Part shown: positions 16,984 to 25,557 of the stretch, piece after piece
Position numbering within the stretch: the first letter of the stretch is position 1
How the letters are laid out: each line of letters begins with the position of its first letter
DNA from: Microbispora catharanthi
Lineage (GTDB): Bacteria; Actinomycetota; Actinomycetes; Streptosporangiales; Streptosporangiaceae
Reading direction: 5' to 3'
Assembly: GCF_006334915.2 (NCBI RefSeq)
Contig: NZ_VDMA02000001.1
Location: 186,001-250,000 of the forward strand
Length of the DNA stretch: 64,000 nt
Made by a program: the position numbers and the translations under genes
The notes under the pieces: generated by a model
Databases searched by the model: none
What the model saw: the letters and a program-made list of their open reading frames with translations, nothing else
What the model was told of the DNA's origin: nothing

Positions 16984-18068
16984 GGCGGGGCGGATCCCTC
17001 TATGTTGTCGCCGGACAGGAAGGACTCCAACGACCGCCCCTCCTCGGCCACGGCGTCGCGGTCGGATCGGGAAAGGCGGCGCAGCGGGGTGACGATCACG
17101 CGGCCGGCCGAGAGGTCCCAGGTCGCGGCGACCCGGCCGTCCACCAGGACGGCGCGGGCGCCGGCGACCGACAGGCCGCGGTGGGTGTCGTCGACGATGC
17201 GGCTGCGGTCGTGGTAGCCGAGGAGCGCGTTGTCGAACGCCGGCAGGAACCGCACAGGCGCGGGGGTGTCCGGGTCGGGACGCGGCGCGCCGGGCAGGTC
17301 GAGCAGTTGCCGGCCCCGTTCGTCGCGGAAGGCGACGAGTTCCCCGCGTACGGCTTCGACCGCGGCGGGCAGCCCGGCCAGACCGCACCAGGCGCGCAGG
17401 TCGGCGGACGCGGCGGGCCCGTACGCGGCCAGATAACGGCGGACCAGGGCCCGGCCGACCTCGTCGGAGCCGTCCGGACTGAGCGGGGTGACGTCGCGTC
17501 CCAGCCATATGGCGAGGGGAACGTTGCGTACCCCCGCTTTGGCGCGCCACAGTCCGCGCGGGGGCAGCTGGGCCATCGGGATGAGCGCGGCGACGAGAAG
17601 CTCACCGAGAGCCCGGCGCGGGGGTGCGGGCCAGCGGACGGCAAGCGCGTCGACGAGTTCGGCCATCGTGCGGGGCCGGCCGTCGGCCATGACCTCCCTA
17701 CCGGCCACCGCCACCTCATCCGGATCGAGTCCGGCGAGTTCGCGGCGGTAGGTGGTCAGCACCCGCTGCCGCAGCATGGTGTCGTGCCGGGCACGCCAGG
17801 CCAGTGCGTCGTCGGCGGTGACGAGGTGGACGGTGCGGCGCATCAGGTGGGTGCGCACCACGTCCCGCCCGGTCAGCAGACCGTCCAGGGCCGCAGGCCG
17901 GAAGGCTCGCACCCGCGACCACAGCCCGAAGAACGGCTCCTGCGGTTCCTGTGCCTGCATGCCGCACAGGTGCGCGACGACGTCGAGCACCGGTGCGTCA
18001 GTGCGGTCGAGCAGGAACTGCCGGGCCAGCGTGGCGCGGTTGAGTGCCCGGCTGTCGAGGACCGTCAT
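16974..18068 (-). CDS. AlkZ-type winged-helix DNA glycosylase (HTH_42)
   Basis: A 364-residue protein of the winged-helix DNA-binding family that contains AlkZ (azinomycin-resistance glycosylase) and E. coli YcaQ. N-terminal [12 protein letters not shown] is typical, and the catalytic QxQ motif appears as [12 protein letters not shown] (Gln-Ala-Gln at about residues 38-40), the AlkZ rather than the QxD YcaQ form. Later [18 protein letters not shown] and [17 protein letters not shown] are family landmarks. Such enzymes remove bulky alkyl or cross-linked bases from DNA. The gene follows an aldo/keto reductase by 4 bp and a VOC protein before that, forming an operon. Target lesion is unknown. 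Confidence 0.78.
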   Translation of the reverse strand: MTVLDSRALNRATLARQFLLDRTDAPVLDVVAHLCGMQAQEPQEPFFGLWSRVRAFRPAALDGLLTGRDVVRTHLMRRTVHLVTADDALAWRARHDTMLRQRVLTTYRRELAGLDPDEVAVAGREVMADGRPRTMAELVDALAVRWPAPPRRALGELLVAALIPMAQLPPRGLWRAKAGVRNVPLAIWLGRDVTPLSPDGSDEVGRALVRRYLAAYGPAASADLRAWCGLAGLPAAVEAVRGELVAFRDERGRQLLDLPGAPRPDPDTPAPVRFLPAFDNALLGYHDRSRIVDDTHRGLSVAGARAVLVDGRVAATWDLSAGRVIVTPLRRLSRSDRDAVAEEGRSLESFLSGDNIEGSAPPSR

Positions 18069-18072
18069 GCTG

Positions 18073-19104
18073 TCAGGCCGCGGCCCGGTCGCCGGCCGGG
18101 CGCCTGCGCAGCGCCGGGTGCGTGACGGCCGGCGGATCGTAGGAGATGTCCAGGGGGCCGATGTCGGTCCCGGGCGGGACGATCTCGTCGATCGTGTCGA
18201 GGATGTCGTCGCCGAGGGTGATGGTGGCCCCCGCCAGCAGATCCTCGAGCTGTTCCATGGTGCGGGGGCCGATGACGGCGGCGCTGACGTCGGGGTGGGT
18301 GGTGGCGAAGGCCATCGCCAGGTGGGCCAGGGACATGCCGGCTTCCTCGGCCACGGTGATGAGCCGTTCGACGGCGTCGAGCTTGCGCTCGTCGGTCAGG
18401 TGCCTGGGCACCCAGTGCATGCGGGCGCTCTCCGCCGGGGGAGTGCCCTTGCGGTAGCGGCCGGTCAGCAGGCCCGACGAGAGCGGGCCCCACACGAGCA
18501 CGCCCAGGCCGTAGCGCCGGCAGACGGGCAGGACCTCCCGTTCGATCCCGCGGTTGAGAATGGAGTACGTCGGCTGCTCGGTGCGCAGGCGGTGCAGAGC
18601 ACGCCGCTCGGACACCCACTGCGCCTGAACGATCTCCGAGGGCGGCAGGTTGGAGGAGCCGATGGCGCGGACCTTGCCGCTGCGCACCAGATCGGTCAGC
18701 GCGGACAAGGTCTCCTCGATGTCGGTGCGGGGGTCGGGATGATGGATTTGGTAGAGGTCGATGTAGTCGGTCTGCAGGCGCCGCAGCGACTGCTCGACCT
18801 CGGCGATGATCCAGCGCCGCGAGCTGCCGTGGCGGTTGGGACCCTCGCCCATCCGGCCGTTGACCTTGGTGGCCAGCACGACGTCGTCACGCCGGCCTTT
18901 GAGAGCCTTGCCGACGATCTCCTCGGTCTCGCTGTAGCCGTAGACGTCGGCGGTGTCGACGAAGTTGACGCCGGCGTCCAGCGCCCGGTGGGTCATGCGG
19001 ACGCACTCGTCGTGGTCGGGATTGCCCACCGGGCCGAACATCATGGTGCCCAGGCAGTAGGCACTGACCTCGATGCCGGTCTGCCCCAGCTCGCGCGTTC
19101 TCAC
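18073..19104 (-). CDS. Aldo/keto reductase
   Basis: A 343-residue TIM-barrel NADPH-dependent reductase. The catalytic tetrad is readable: Asp and Tyr in FVDTADVYGYSE, Lys in VLATKVNG and His in YQIHHPDP. NADPH-site segments WGPLSSGLLTGRY and AAVIGPRTMEQLEDLL follow. It is the YajO/oxidoreductase type, reducing aldehydes or ketones of unknown identity. GTG 19104 starts at the conserved RTRELGQTGIEVS; the longer reading frame upstream lacks homology. It sits between VOC and AlkZ genes on the minus strand. Confidence 0.85.
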   Translation of the reverse strand: MRTRELGQTGIEVSAYCLGTMMFGPVGNPDHDECVRMTHRALDAGVNFVDTADVYGYSETEEIVGKALKGRRDDVVLATKVNGRMGEGPNRHGSSRRWIIAEVEQSLRRLQTDYIDLYQIHHPDPRTDIEETLSALTDLVRSGKVRAIGSSNLPPSEIVQAQWVSERRALHRLRTEQPTYSILNRGIEREVLPVCRRYGLGVLVWGPLSSGLLTGRYRKGTPPAESARMHWVPRHLTDERKLDAVERLITVAEEAGMSLAHLAMAFATTHPDVSAAVIGPRTMEQLEDLLAGATITLGDDILDTIDEIVPPGTDIGPLDISYDPPAVTHPALRRRPAGDRAAA

Positions 19105-19139
19105 AGTGATCCGATTCCTCTTCCGCTCTGCCGGGGAGG

Positions 19140-19562
19140 TCAGCCGTTGTACGGGGCCGCGACGTCCAGGACCCAGACGACGCCGAAGCGGTCCTTGAGC
19201 ATTCCGTAGAGCGGCGCCCATTGCGCGGGCTCCAGCGGCCGCACGACGGTTGCGCCGACGACCAGCTTGTCCCAGAGGGTGCTGATCTCGTCGGTGTCGT
19301 CGCCGCGTACGGAGACGAAGACGGCGTTCTCCCCCGGGTGCCACGGCGTCTGCGACGGCACGTCGTAGGCCATGACCTGGAAGCCGTTGTCCGCGGTGAC
19401 CTGGCCCCACATCACCCAGTCCGCCTCGTCGGGATTCTGCACGGCGCCCGCGTCCTTGTAGGTGACGGAGACGACGTCTCCGCCGAAGACGGAGTGATAG
19501 AAGTCGAGCGCCGCCCGGGCGTCGCCGCGGAAGTTCAGGTGAGTCGTGGTGGTGATGGACAT
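19140..19562 (-). CDS. VOC-fold protein, PhnB/glyoxalase-like
   Basis: A 140-residue vicinal-oxygen-chelate protein. The start THLNFRGDARAALDFYHSVF is the typical PhnB/DUF1428-like opening, and the middle VFVSVRGDDTDEISTLWDKL and end KDRFGVVWVLDVA match the second half. VOC proteins bind metal or small electrophiles; no specific reaction can be read off. The ATG at 19560-19562 faces the WYL regulator over an 84-bp gap with a strong operator, and it starts the VOC-AKR-AlkZ operon. Confidence 0.8.
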   Translation of the reverse strand: MSITTTTHLNFRGDARAALDFYHSVFGGDVVSVTYKDAGAVQNPDEADWVMWGQVTADNGFQVMAYDVPSQTPWHPGENAVFVSVRGDDTDEISTLWDKLVVGATVVRPLEPAQWAPLYGMLKDRFGVVWVLDVAAPYNG

Positions 19563-19611
19563 GACGGCTCCTAGTTCTCGATCACGCGTCGGTGACCTCA
19601 CACTCCCAGGG

Positions 19612-19636
19612 GTAGAGGACAGGATGTGTCCTCTAC
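19612..19636. promoter_or_regulatory. divergent operator, 10-bp perfect inverted repeat
   Basis: GTAGAGGACA, five bases, then TGTCCTCTAC. It is 50 bp from the VOC start and 11 bp from the WYL regulator ATG. It is the likely binding site of that regulator and would control both directions. TAGAGG also overlaps a plausible -10 region. Confidence 0.75.
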
Positions 19637-19646
19637 TGGAGGCACA

Positions 19647-20663
19647 ATGAATCTCGTGCCGAAGACATCCGCGCGACTGCTCGCGATCCTCTCGCTGCTG
19701 CAGACCCGCCGTGACTGGTCGGGAGGGGACCTGGCGGCGCGGCTGAACGTCAGCGCGCGCACGGTCCGCCGTGACGTCGACCGTCTCCGCGAGCTCGGCT
19801 ACCCGATCGCCACCTTCAAGGGGCCCGACGGCGGATACCGGCTCGATGCCGGTTCGCAGATGCCCCCGCTGCTGTTCGACGACGACCAGGCCGTCGCCCT
19901 CGCCGTGGCCCTCCAGACAGCCACCGCGAGCGGCGCCGGCATCGGGGAAGCCGCGGCGCGCGCGCTGACCACCGTGCGGCAGGTCATGCCCGCGCGGCTG
20001 CGCCACCGGATCGACGCCCTTCAGGTCACCGCCGTCGAGCGGTCCGCGATCCCGGCCGGTCCGCGAGTCGACATCGGCGTGCTCACGGCACTCGGCGCCG
20101 TCGTCCATGCCCGTGAGGTGCTGCGCTTCGACTACGCGGCCGCGTCTCCTCCGGAAGAGGACGACGACGGCGTGCCGGCGCCACCGCGCCGGGCGGAGCC
20201 TCATCACCTGGTCACCTGGGGCGGGCGCTGGTATCTGGTCGCCTGGGACCTCGATCGTGAGGACTGGCGTACCTTCCGCGCCGACCGGATCACCCCGCGC
20301 ACCCCCACGGGGCCGCGTTTCACCCCGCGCGAGCTGCCGGGAGGTGATGTGGCCGCCTTCGTGGCCGGCCGGTTCCGAGGCTCAGGCTCAGTCTCCGGCT
20401 CAGGCGGCTCCGGCGACTGGCCCTGCCGCGGCGAGGTGATCCTCGGCCTGCCCGCCGCCGCCGTGTCCCCCTACACCCGCGACGCGGTCGTCGAGGCACT
20501 GGGCCCGGACCGCTGCCGGCTCGTCCTGGGTTCGTGGTCATGGGTCGGCCTGGCCGCCGACGTCGGCAGGTTCGACGCCGACATCGAGGTCGTCGGCCCG
20601 GCCGAGCTCAAAGCCGCCTTCGCCCACCTGGCACGCCGCTACGCCAACGCCGCCGAGGCGTGA
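19647..20663 (+). CDS. HTH/WYL-domain transcriptional regulator (YafY type)
   Basis: A 338-residue regulator: an N-terminal HTH_11 (about residues 8-60, LLAILSLLQTRRDWSGGDLA then LNVSARTVRRDVDRLRELGY) and a WYL ligand-binding domain with the consensus HHLVTWGGRWYLVAWDLDRE and WRTFRADRI. A C-terminal WCX-like extension follows. WYL proteins often respond to nucleic acid or damage signals. ATG 19647 is preferred over a GTG at 19626 because TGGAGG lies 5 bases before it and the longer start falls inside the operator. Divergent from the VOC-AKR-AlkZ operon. Confidence 0.85.
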   Translation: MNLVPKTSARLLAILSLLQTRRDWSGGDLAARLNVSARTVRRDVDRLRELGYPIATFKGPDGGYRLDAGSQMPPLLFDDDQAVALAVALQTATASGAGIGEAAARALTTVRQVMPARLRHRIDALQVTAVERSAIPAGPRVDIGVLTALGAVVHAREVLRFDYAAASPPEEDDDGVPAPPRRAEPHHLVTWGGRWYLVAWDLDREDWRTFRADRITPRTPTGPRFTPRELPGGDVAAFVAGRFRGSGSVSGSGGSGDWPCRGEVILGLPAAAVSPYTRDAVVEALGPDRCRLVLGSWSWVGLAADVGRFDADIEVVGPAELKAAFAHLARRYANAAEA

Positions 20664-20687
20664 CATACCTCCACACACGCGCGGGAC

Positions 20688-22079
20688 TCACTCGAGAAGT
20701 TCGACCGCGTGCGCGAACTGCTCCACGGGTCTCCAGAACGGCAGCCGCAGCCGGGAGCGCTGCGCGTTCGAGGGGGAGAAGGCCGGGCCTGCGGTGACCA
20801 GCACGCCCCTCCTCCGTGCGCGTTCGGCCAGGGCGACGGCGTCGGTTCCGGTGTCGATCCACAGCGCCGTGCCGCCGTGCGGCGGCGTCCACCGCCACGC
20901 GGGGCGCCGTTCCGCCAGGACCGCCGCCGCCTCGGCGAGATGGGCCCGCAGGCGCCGGGTGCGCTCCTGACGGGCCCGATCGGCCTGCGCCAGGAGCTCG
21001 GCGGTCACCATCTGGTCGATCACCGGAGCCGCCAGGTCCAGTGCCGCCTTGGCCTGCGTCAACCGCACGATCACCGGCCGCTCCGCGCGGATCCACCCGA
21101 CCCGCAGCCCGCCCCAGAGCAGTTTGGACGCGGTGCCGATCCGGATCACCGAGCCGGGATCCGCCGGCTCGGGCAGCGGGGGCCGGACGCCGCGGTCGTC
21201 GAGGACGAGATCGGCACAGGATCGGTCTTCGATCGTCAGCACGCCGTGCCTGCCGACGATCTCGCTGAGCCGTTCCCTGCTCGCCGCCGGCCAGCTGATC
21301 CCGGTTGGATTGTGCGCCGCGGGCTGGCAGTAGAGGAGGGCGGCCCGATGCGCGACCCGTTCGAGGTGGTCGAGGTCGAGGCCGTCCTGCCGTACGGGCA
21401 CGCCCGTCAGCCGCGCCCCGGCCGTACGGAACGCCTCGATCGCACCCCGGTAGCTCGGCTCCTCGACCAGCACTTCGTCTCCCGGCGCGACCAGGGACGA
21501 CGCGCACAACCAGACGGCCTGCTGGGAGCCGGACGTGACAAGGATCTGGTCGGGCCCTGTCGGCAGCCCCTGCACGGTGTACTGCTCGGCCACGATCGCG
21601 CGAAGACGAGGCAGCCCCGCGGCGTAGTAGCCGTCATCCGCGAGATAGACGTCGAGCTCGCGCAGGTCGACCGCCGAGACGACGTCCCGCACCAGCGACA
21701 GGGCGGGCAGCGCGCCGCTGGACAGGTCCAGCTCGACGGGGCGGCGGGTGCGGCCGAAGGACGCCAGTCGTCCCTCGACGACATGATCCCCTCCCGCGCT
21801 CCGGCCGCGCCGGATGCGCGAGCCCGACCCCTGCCGGGGCGTCAGCTGTCCCCGCGCGGCCAGCTCGGCGTACGCCTCGGCGACGGTCCCGCGGGACACC
21901 CCCAGCGCGGCGGCCAGCGCGCGTTGCGGCGGCAGCGCGGCCCCGTCGACCAGCACGTTGCCGGCGATCAGCTCGGCGAGCGCGCCGGCGAGCGCGTGTG
22001 GCAGCGGCACGTCCTCCGCCCGCCACTCCCCGAGCAAGCGGGCCAGCGCGGCACTGTCGACATGTTCCGCACGTGCCAT
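20688..22079 (-). CDS. MocR-type GntR regulator with aminotransferase domain
   Basis: A 463-residue protein: a GntR winged helix (about 20-90, LPPQRALAAALGVSRGTVAE) fused to a fold-type I aminotransferase domain. The PLP lysine lies in IRIGTASKLLWGGLRVGW and the Asp region in GVLTIEDRSCADL. MocR proteins bind PLP or an amino compound and act as activators or repressors. The upstream inverted repeat CCAAT-N8-ATTGG (22083-22100) is just before its start. It is divergent from the Tm-1-like/PEP-hydrolase pair, its probable target. Convergent with the WYL gene at its 3' end. It is not obviously PdxR, since no pdx genes are adjacent. Confidence 0.85.
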   Translation of the reverse strand: MARAEHVDSAALARLLGEWRAEDVPLPHALAGALAELIAGNVLVDGAALPPQRALAAALGVSRGTVAEAYAELAARGQLTPRQGSGSRIRRGRSAGGDHVVEGRLASFGRTRRPVELDLSSGALPALSLVRDVVSAVDLRELDVYLADDGYYAAGLPRLRAIVAEQYTVQGLPTGPDQILVTSGSQQAVWLCASSLVAPGDEVLVEEPSYRGAIEAFRTAGARLTGVPVRQDGLDLDHLERVAHRAALLYCQPAAHNPTGISWPAASRERLSEIVGRHGVLTIEDRSCADLVLDDRGVRPPLPEPADPGSVIRIGTASKLLWGGLRVGWIRAERPVIVRLTQAKAALDLAAPVIDQMVTAELLAQADRARQERTRRLRAHLAEAAAVLAERRPAWRWTPPHGGTALWIDTGTDAVALAERARRRGVLVTAGPAFSPSNAQRSRLRLPFWRPVEQFAHAVELLE

Positions 22080-22082
22080 GGA

Positions 22083-22100
22083 CCAATTCTGCGTGATTGG
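22083..22100. promoter_or_regulatory. inverted repeat before the MocR gene
   Basis: CCAAT, eight bases, ATTGG, 3 bp from the MocR start codon and 70 bp before the divergent Tm-1-like gene. A typical size and place for autoregulation by a GntR protein. Confidence 0.5.
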
Positions 22101-22170
22101 CCTGGCCGATACGGCAGCGGCCGGACATCCTCGACCGTACGCGCAGGTCGATGACGACAGGGAGGTCGCG

Positions 22171-23406
22171 GTGGCGACGGTGGTGCTGCTGGGAACGCTG
22201 GACACCAAGACCGAGGAGTATCGCTGGGTCCGCGACCGGCTGCGCGAGGCGGGCTGCGACGTGCTCCTGATCAATGTGGGCACCTTCGCCCACGGGGCGG
22301 AACTGGCCGACATCGGCGCGAACGAGGTGGCGCGGGCGGCCGGCACCGAGCTCGACCGGCTCCGCGACGCCCGCGACCGCGGCGCCGCGATGGACGCGAT
22401 GGCGACCGGCGCCGCCGTGATCGTCCGGCGGCTGTTCGGCGAGGGGCGCCTCGACGGCCTGCTCTCGATCGGCGGCTCCAGCGGCTCGTCCGTGGCCGCC
22501 CGTGCGCTTCAGGCCCTGCCCGTCGGAGTGCCCAAGCTGCTGGTCTCGACCATGGCCTCGGGCGACGTCGGCCCCTACGTCGGAGACGTCGACGTCACCC
22601 TCATGTACTCCGTCGTGGACATCTCCGGCATCAACCGGCTCTCGCGCGCGGTTCTCGGCAACGCCGCCGCGGCGGCGGCCGGGATGGCCCAGCGGTACGC
22701 CCGGGTGCGGGATGAGACCGGCGACGAGCGGAAACTCGTCGGCGCCACGATGTTCGGGCTCACCACGCCCGCCGTCGACGAAGCCCGTGACTACCTGACG
22801 AGCGCCGGATACGAAGTGCTGGTCTTCCACGCCACCGGTTCCGGCGGACGGGCAATGGAGGCCCTCGCCGCCTCCGGCATGCTCGACGGCGTCCTCGACC
22901 TGACCACCACCGAGCTGGCCGACGACCTCGTCGGCGGGGTCCTCACCGCCGGCCCCCACCGGCTGGAGGCGGCCGGGCGAGCCGGCATCCCCCAGGTGGT
23001 CAGCGTCGGCGCGCTCGACATGGTCAACTTCGGGCCCCGGGACACCGTCCCGGAGAAGTTCGCGGACCGGAAGTTCCTGGTGCACAACCCCACGGTCACC
23101 CTCATGCGGACGACCCGCGACGAGATGGCCAAGCTGGGGGCGAGGATCGGCGACAAGCTCAGCCGCGCCACCGGGCCGGTGGAGGTCTACCTGCCGCTGA
23201 AGGGCGTCTCCGGGATCGACGTGGAAGGAGGGCCCTTCGTCGACCCCGACGCCGACGCCGCCTGCTTCGCCGCGCTCCGGGACGGCCTGAAGGACACCGG
23301 CGTCCCCGTCCACGACGTGGACGCCGCCATCAACGATCCGGGCTTCGGCCGGGCCGCGGCCGAAGCCCTGCACCGCCTCATCCGCGCACGTCGAACTGGA
23401 GAATGA
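22171..23406 (+). CDS. Tm-1-like ATP-binding protein (UPF0261)
   Basis: A 411-residue member of the Tm-1-like family. The N-terminus [20 protein letters not shown] is the signature opening, followed by [38 protein letters not shown] and [16 protein letters not shown]. In tomato Tm-1 this domain binds ATP and blocks tobamovirus replication; bacterial function is not settled. GTG 22171 has GGGAGG 5 bases upstream; the long open frame before it has no homology. The next gene follows 1 bp after the stop, and in plants and fungi the two are fused, so these two proteins probably act together. Confidence 0.85.
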   Translation: MATVVLLGTLDTKTEEYRWVRDRLREAGCDVLLINVGTFAHGAELADIGANEVARAAGTELDRLRDARDRGAAMDAMATGAAVIVRRLFGEGRLDGLLSIGGSSGSSVAARALQALPVGVPKLLVSTMASGDVGPYVGDVDVTLMYSVVDISGINRLSRAVLGNAAAAAAGMAQRYARVRDETGDERKLVGATMFGLTTPAVDEARDYLTSAGYEVLVFHATGSGGRAMEALAASGMLDGVLDLTTTELADDLVGGVLTAGPHRLEAAGRAGIPQVVSVGALDMVNFGPRDTVPEKFADRKFLVHNPTVTLMRTTRDEMAKLGARIGDKLSRATGPVEVYLPLKGVSGIDVEGGPFVDPDADAACFAALRDGLKDTGVPVHDVDAAINDPGFGRAAAEALHRLIRARRTGE

Positions 23407-23407
23407 G

Positions 23408-24238
23408 ATGAACCGCGAGACAGCTCTCGAACGCCTGCGCGCCACCGCCGGGTCCGGCCGGCCCATCATCGGCGCGGGCGCCGGCACCGGCCTGTCGGCC
23501 AAGGCCGCCGAGGCCGGCGGCGTCGACCTGCTGATCATCTACAACTCGGGCCGTTACCGCATGGCCGGGCGAGGGTCGCTCGCCGGGTTGCTTCCGTACG
23601 GCGACGCCAACGCGATCGTCGTCGACATGGCCAGGGAAGTCCTCCCGGTCGTGCGCGACACCCCCGTGCTGGCCGGGGTCTGCGGCACGGACCCCTTCCG
23701 TCTGATGGGCCCGTTCCTCGACCAGTTGAAGGCGATGGGCTTCTCCGGTGTGCAGAACTTCCCCACCGTGGGCCTGTACGACGGCAAGTTCCGGCAGAAC
23801 CTCGAGGAGACCGGGATGGGCTACCGGCTCGAGGTGGACATGATCAGGGAAGCGCGACGGCGTGACCTGCTCACCGCCCCCTACGTCTTCGACGCCGAGC
23901 AGGCCGCGGCGATGGCCGAGGCCGGAGCCGACGTTCTCGTGCCCCACGTCGGATTGACCACGAGCGGCAGCATCGGCGCGGAAACCGCCCTCACCCTCGA
24001 AGAGGCGGCCGCCGCGGTGCAGGAGATGCGCGATGCCGCCGTCGCGGTGAACCCCGACGTCATCGTGCTCTGCCACGGCGGCCCCATCGCCGAACCCGAG
24101 GACGCCCAGTTCGTCCTCGACCACACGAACGGGATCGCGGGCTTCTTCGGGGCGTCGTCGATGGAACGCCTCCCCACGGAGAAGGCGATCGCCGCCCAGG
24201 CGACCGAATTCAAGAGCCTGCGGCTCAGCCCTGCTTGA
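23408..24238 (+). CDS. PEP-hydrolase-family TIM-barrel protein
   Basis: A 276-residue protein matching the phosphoenolpyruvate hydrolase-like barrel: [80 protein letters not shown] and [20 protein letters not shown]. It is the other half of the Tm-1 architecture, encoded one base after the UPF0261 gene. The name PEP hydrolase comes from fold similarity; the substrate is not known. The downstream 192-bp gap carries two shared steroid motifs aimed at the next gene. Confidence 0.82.
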   Translation: MNRETALERLRATAGSGRPIIGAGAGTGLSAKAAEAGGVDLLIIYNSGRYRMAGRGSLAGLLPYGDANAIVVDMAREVLPVVRDTPVLAGVCGTDPFRLMGPFLDQLKAMGFSGVQNFPTVGLYDGKFRQNLEETGMGYRLEVDMIREARRRDLLTAPYVFDAEQAAAMAEAGADVLVPHVGLTTSGSIGAETALTLEEAAAAVQEMRDAAVAVNPDVIVLCHGGPIAEPEDAQFVLDHTNGIAGFFGASSMERLPTEKAIAAQATEFKSLRLSPA

Positions 24239-24298
24239 CGCTCACCACCTGAGTCTGCGGAAATCCTCGACTCGACCTCCTGTGCGGCGGCGGGCCTC

Positions 24299-24364
24299 CC
24301 GGTGACCGGGACGGGCCCCCGGCGCCGTCACAGCGGCAGGCAGCCTGTTCCCGGTGAGCGGGAC
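24299..24364 (+). promoter_or_regulatory. two copies of the shared steroid motif before an SDR
   Basis: CCGGTGACCGGGAC (24299-24312) and CCGGTGAGCGGGAC (24351-24364). The second continues CTGGTCG, like the 6653 copy, whose continuation is CTGGGTCG. The start codon is 67 bp on. The rest of the 24239-24430 gap shows nothing else I recognise. Confidence 0.5.
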
Positions 24365-24430
24365 TGGTCGCTTTCCGTGTGCCGCCTCACACCACTATTT
24401 CGGCCCAACGCACGGCGGAACGGAAGACGG

Positions 24431-25192
24431 ATGGGAAGTCTGGACGGAAAAGTCGCGATTGTTACGGGAGCCGGTCAGGGCGTCGGCCAGGGCATCGCGC
24501 TCGCCCTCGCCTCGGAAGGCGCGTCCGTGGCGGTGCTCGGCCGCACGACGGCGAAGCTGGAGACGACCTGCGAGCTGATCCGCGAACGCGGCGGGACGGC
24601 GGAGCCGTTCCAGTGCGAGGTGACCGAGACCGACGCGATCCCCGCCGTGGTCGAGGCCGTCGTGACCCGGTTCGGCGGCGTGGACATCCTCGTCAACAAC
24701 GCCTACACCGGCGCGTACGGCCCGCTGCTGTCGATGAGCGACGCCGACTTCCAGAAGGGCTTCCGCAGCGGCCCGTTCGCCGCGTTCGCGTTCATGAAGG
24801 CCTGTCACCCCCACATGAAGGCCCGCGGCGGCGGCAGCATCGTCAACCTCGTCACCTCGGCCATGGTCCGCTGGGACCCTGCCACCTACGGCGCGTACGC
24901 TGCGGCGAAGCAGGCGCTGCGCTCGCTCACGCGTACGGCGGCCACCGAGTGGGGGCCCGACGGCATCCGCGCCAACAACATCGCCCCGCACGCTCTGTCG
25001 CCGGGGCTGAAGCGGTGGACGGAGGCCTTCCCGGAGGAGGCGGAGGCGTTCCGCAAGACCATCCCCCTCGGCTACATCGGCGACTGCGAGCAGGACATCG
25101 GCCGCGCCGTGATCGCGCTCGTGGGCCCGGACCTGCGCTACCTGACCGGCGCGACCGTGCCCCTCGACGGCGGCCAGGCCTTCTTCGGCTGA
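24431..25192 (+). CDS. SDR oxidoreductase, possibly steroid-acting
   Basis: A 253-residue classical SDR: VTGAGQGVGQGIALALASEG, VDILVNNAYTG (Tyr in place of the usual Ala-Gly), active-site Tyr/Lys in YGAYAAAKQALRSL, and a C-terminal GATVPLDGGQAFFG. The specific substrate is unknown. The reason to link it to steroid metabolism is the double copy of the shared motif upstream and the side-chain operon downstream. The ATG at 24431 is used; GGAACGGAAG upstream is a weak ribosome site. Longer readings extend into the motif region and are unlikely. Confidence 0.75.
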   Translation: MGSLDGKVAIVTGAGQGVGQGIALALASEGASVAVLGRTTAKLETTCELIRERGGTAEPFQCEVTETDAIPAVVEAVVTRFGGVDILVNNAYTGAYGPLLSMSDADFQKGFRSGPFAAFAFMKACHPHMKARGGGSIVNLVTSAMVRWDPATYGAYAAAKQALRSLTRTAATEWGPDGIRANNIAPHALSPGLKRWTEAFPEEAEAFRKTIPLGYIGDCEQDIGRAVIALVGPDLRYLTGATVPLDGGQAFFG

Positions 25193-25239
25193 GCCGCCGC
25201 ATCCCCGCACCACCTGCCGCCGCCGGTTGAGGAGCCCAA

Positions 25240-25361
25240 GCGGTTGCTTCGTTGTACGGGGTGCCGGTCTTGAGGCAGCCGGGCAGGATACCGACCAGAC
25301 GGTTGGCGACTTGGCGGAGGGCGACGTTGTCGCCGGCGTCGCAGGACGACCTGAGGGACAT
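25240..25361 (-). pseudogene. IS110-family transposase, C-terminal remnant
   Basis: On the minus strand about 40 codons read GDNVALRQVANRLVGILPGC then LKTGTPYNEATAW, typical of the C-terminus of IS110-type transposases (LVGILHGCLKT...Y-E-AW). Nothing upstream in this frame continues the protein; it stops abruptly at 25361. The remainder of the element, including the DEDD domain, is absent. Confidence 0.65.
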
Positions 25362-25458
25362 CGGCTCCTTTCAGATCCTCGCGACGGCGTGCGCCGCGGT
25401 GACCGTGCTCGGCGCCGCGCTGTACCTCGCCGCCGCGTTGGAGGGCCGAGGGGCCTGA
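25362..25458 (+). pseudogene. membrane-protein C-terminal remnant
   Basis: The plus strand after the IS remnant encodes one hydrophobic segment (SFQILATACAAVTVLGAALY LAAALEG in two parts) and a stop at 25456-25458, as at the end of a permease. No start or upstream part exists. It looks like a fragment left when the insertion element and flanks were lost. Identity of the transporter is unknown. Confidence 0.45.
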
Positions 25459-25472
25459 CAGTCGGATTTCTC

Positions 25473-25518
25473 CCGGTCAGCGGGATTCGCCGGATCGCCG
25501 GCGGGTCCCGCTGACTAA
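25473..25518. promoter_or_regulatory. inverted pair of shared motifs before the OYE-like gene
   Basis: CCGGTCAGCGGGAT on the plus strand (25473-25486) and TTAGTCAGCGGGAC on the minus strand (25505-25518). Together they form GTCAGCGGGA ... TCCCGCTGAC, a perfect 10-bp inverted repeat with an 18-base spacer. TAACGT (25516-25521) inside it could be a -10 box for the operon. It is either a dimeric operator or a hairpin. Confidence 0.55.
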
Positions 25519-25557
25519 CGTCTGGACAGCTTGACGACCGGAGTGGAGGATCCCCAA

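Noticed and set aside
15217..17550. Longer 777-residue reading of the FadD-type ligase
   Set aside because: The first 226 residues have no homology, overlap the AlkZ gene antiparallel and lack a ribosome site; the ATG at 16872 fits the family.
25227..25514. Plus-strand 95-residue ORF in the scar
   Set aside because: It runs antisense to the IS110 remnant and through the motif pair; no coding signal of its own.
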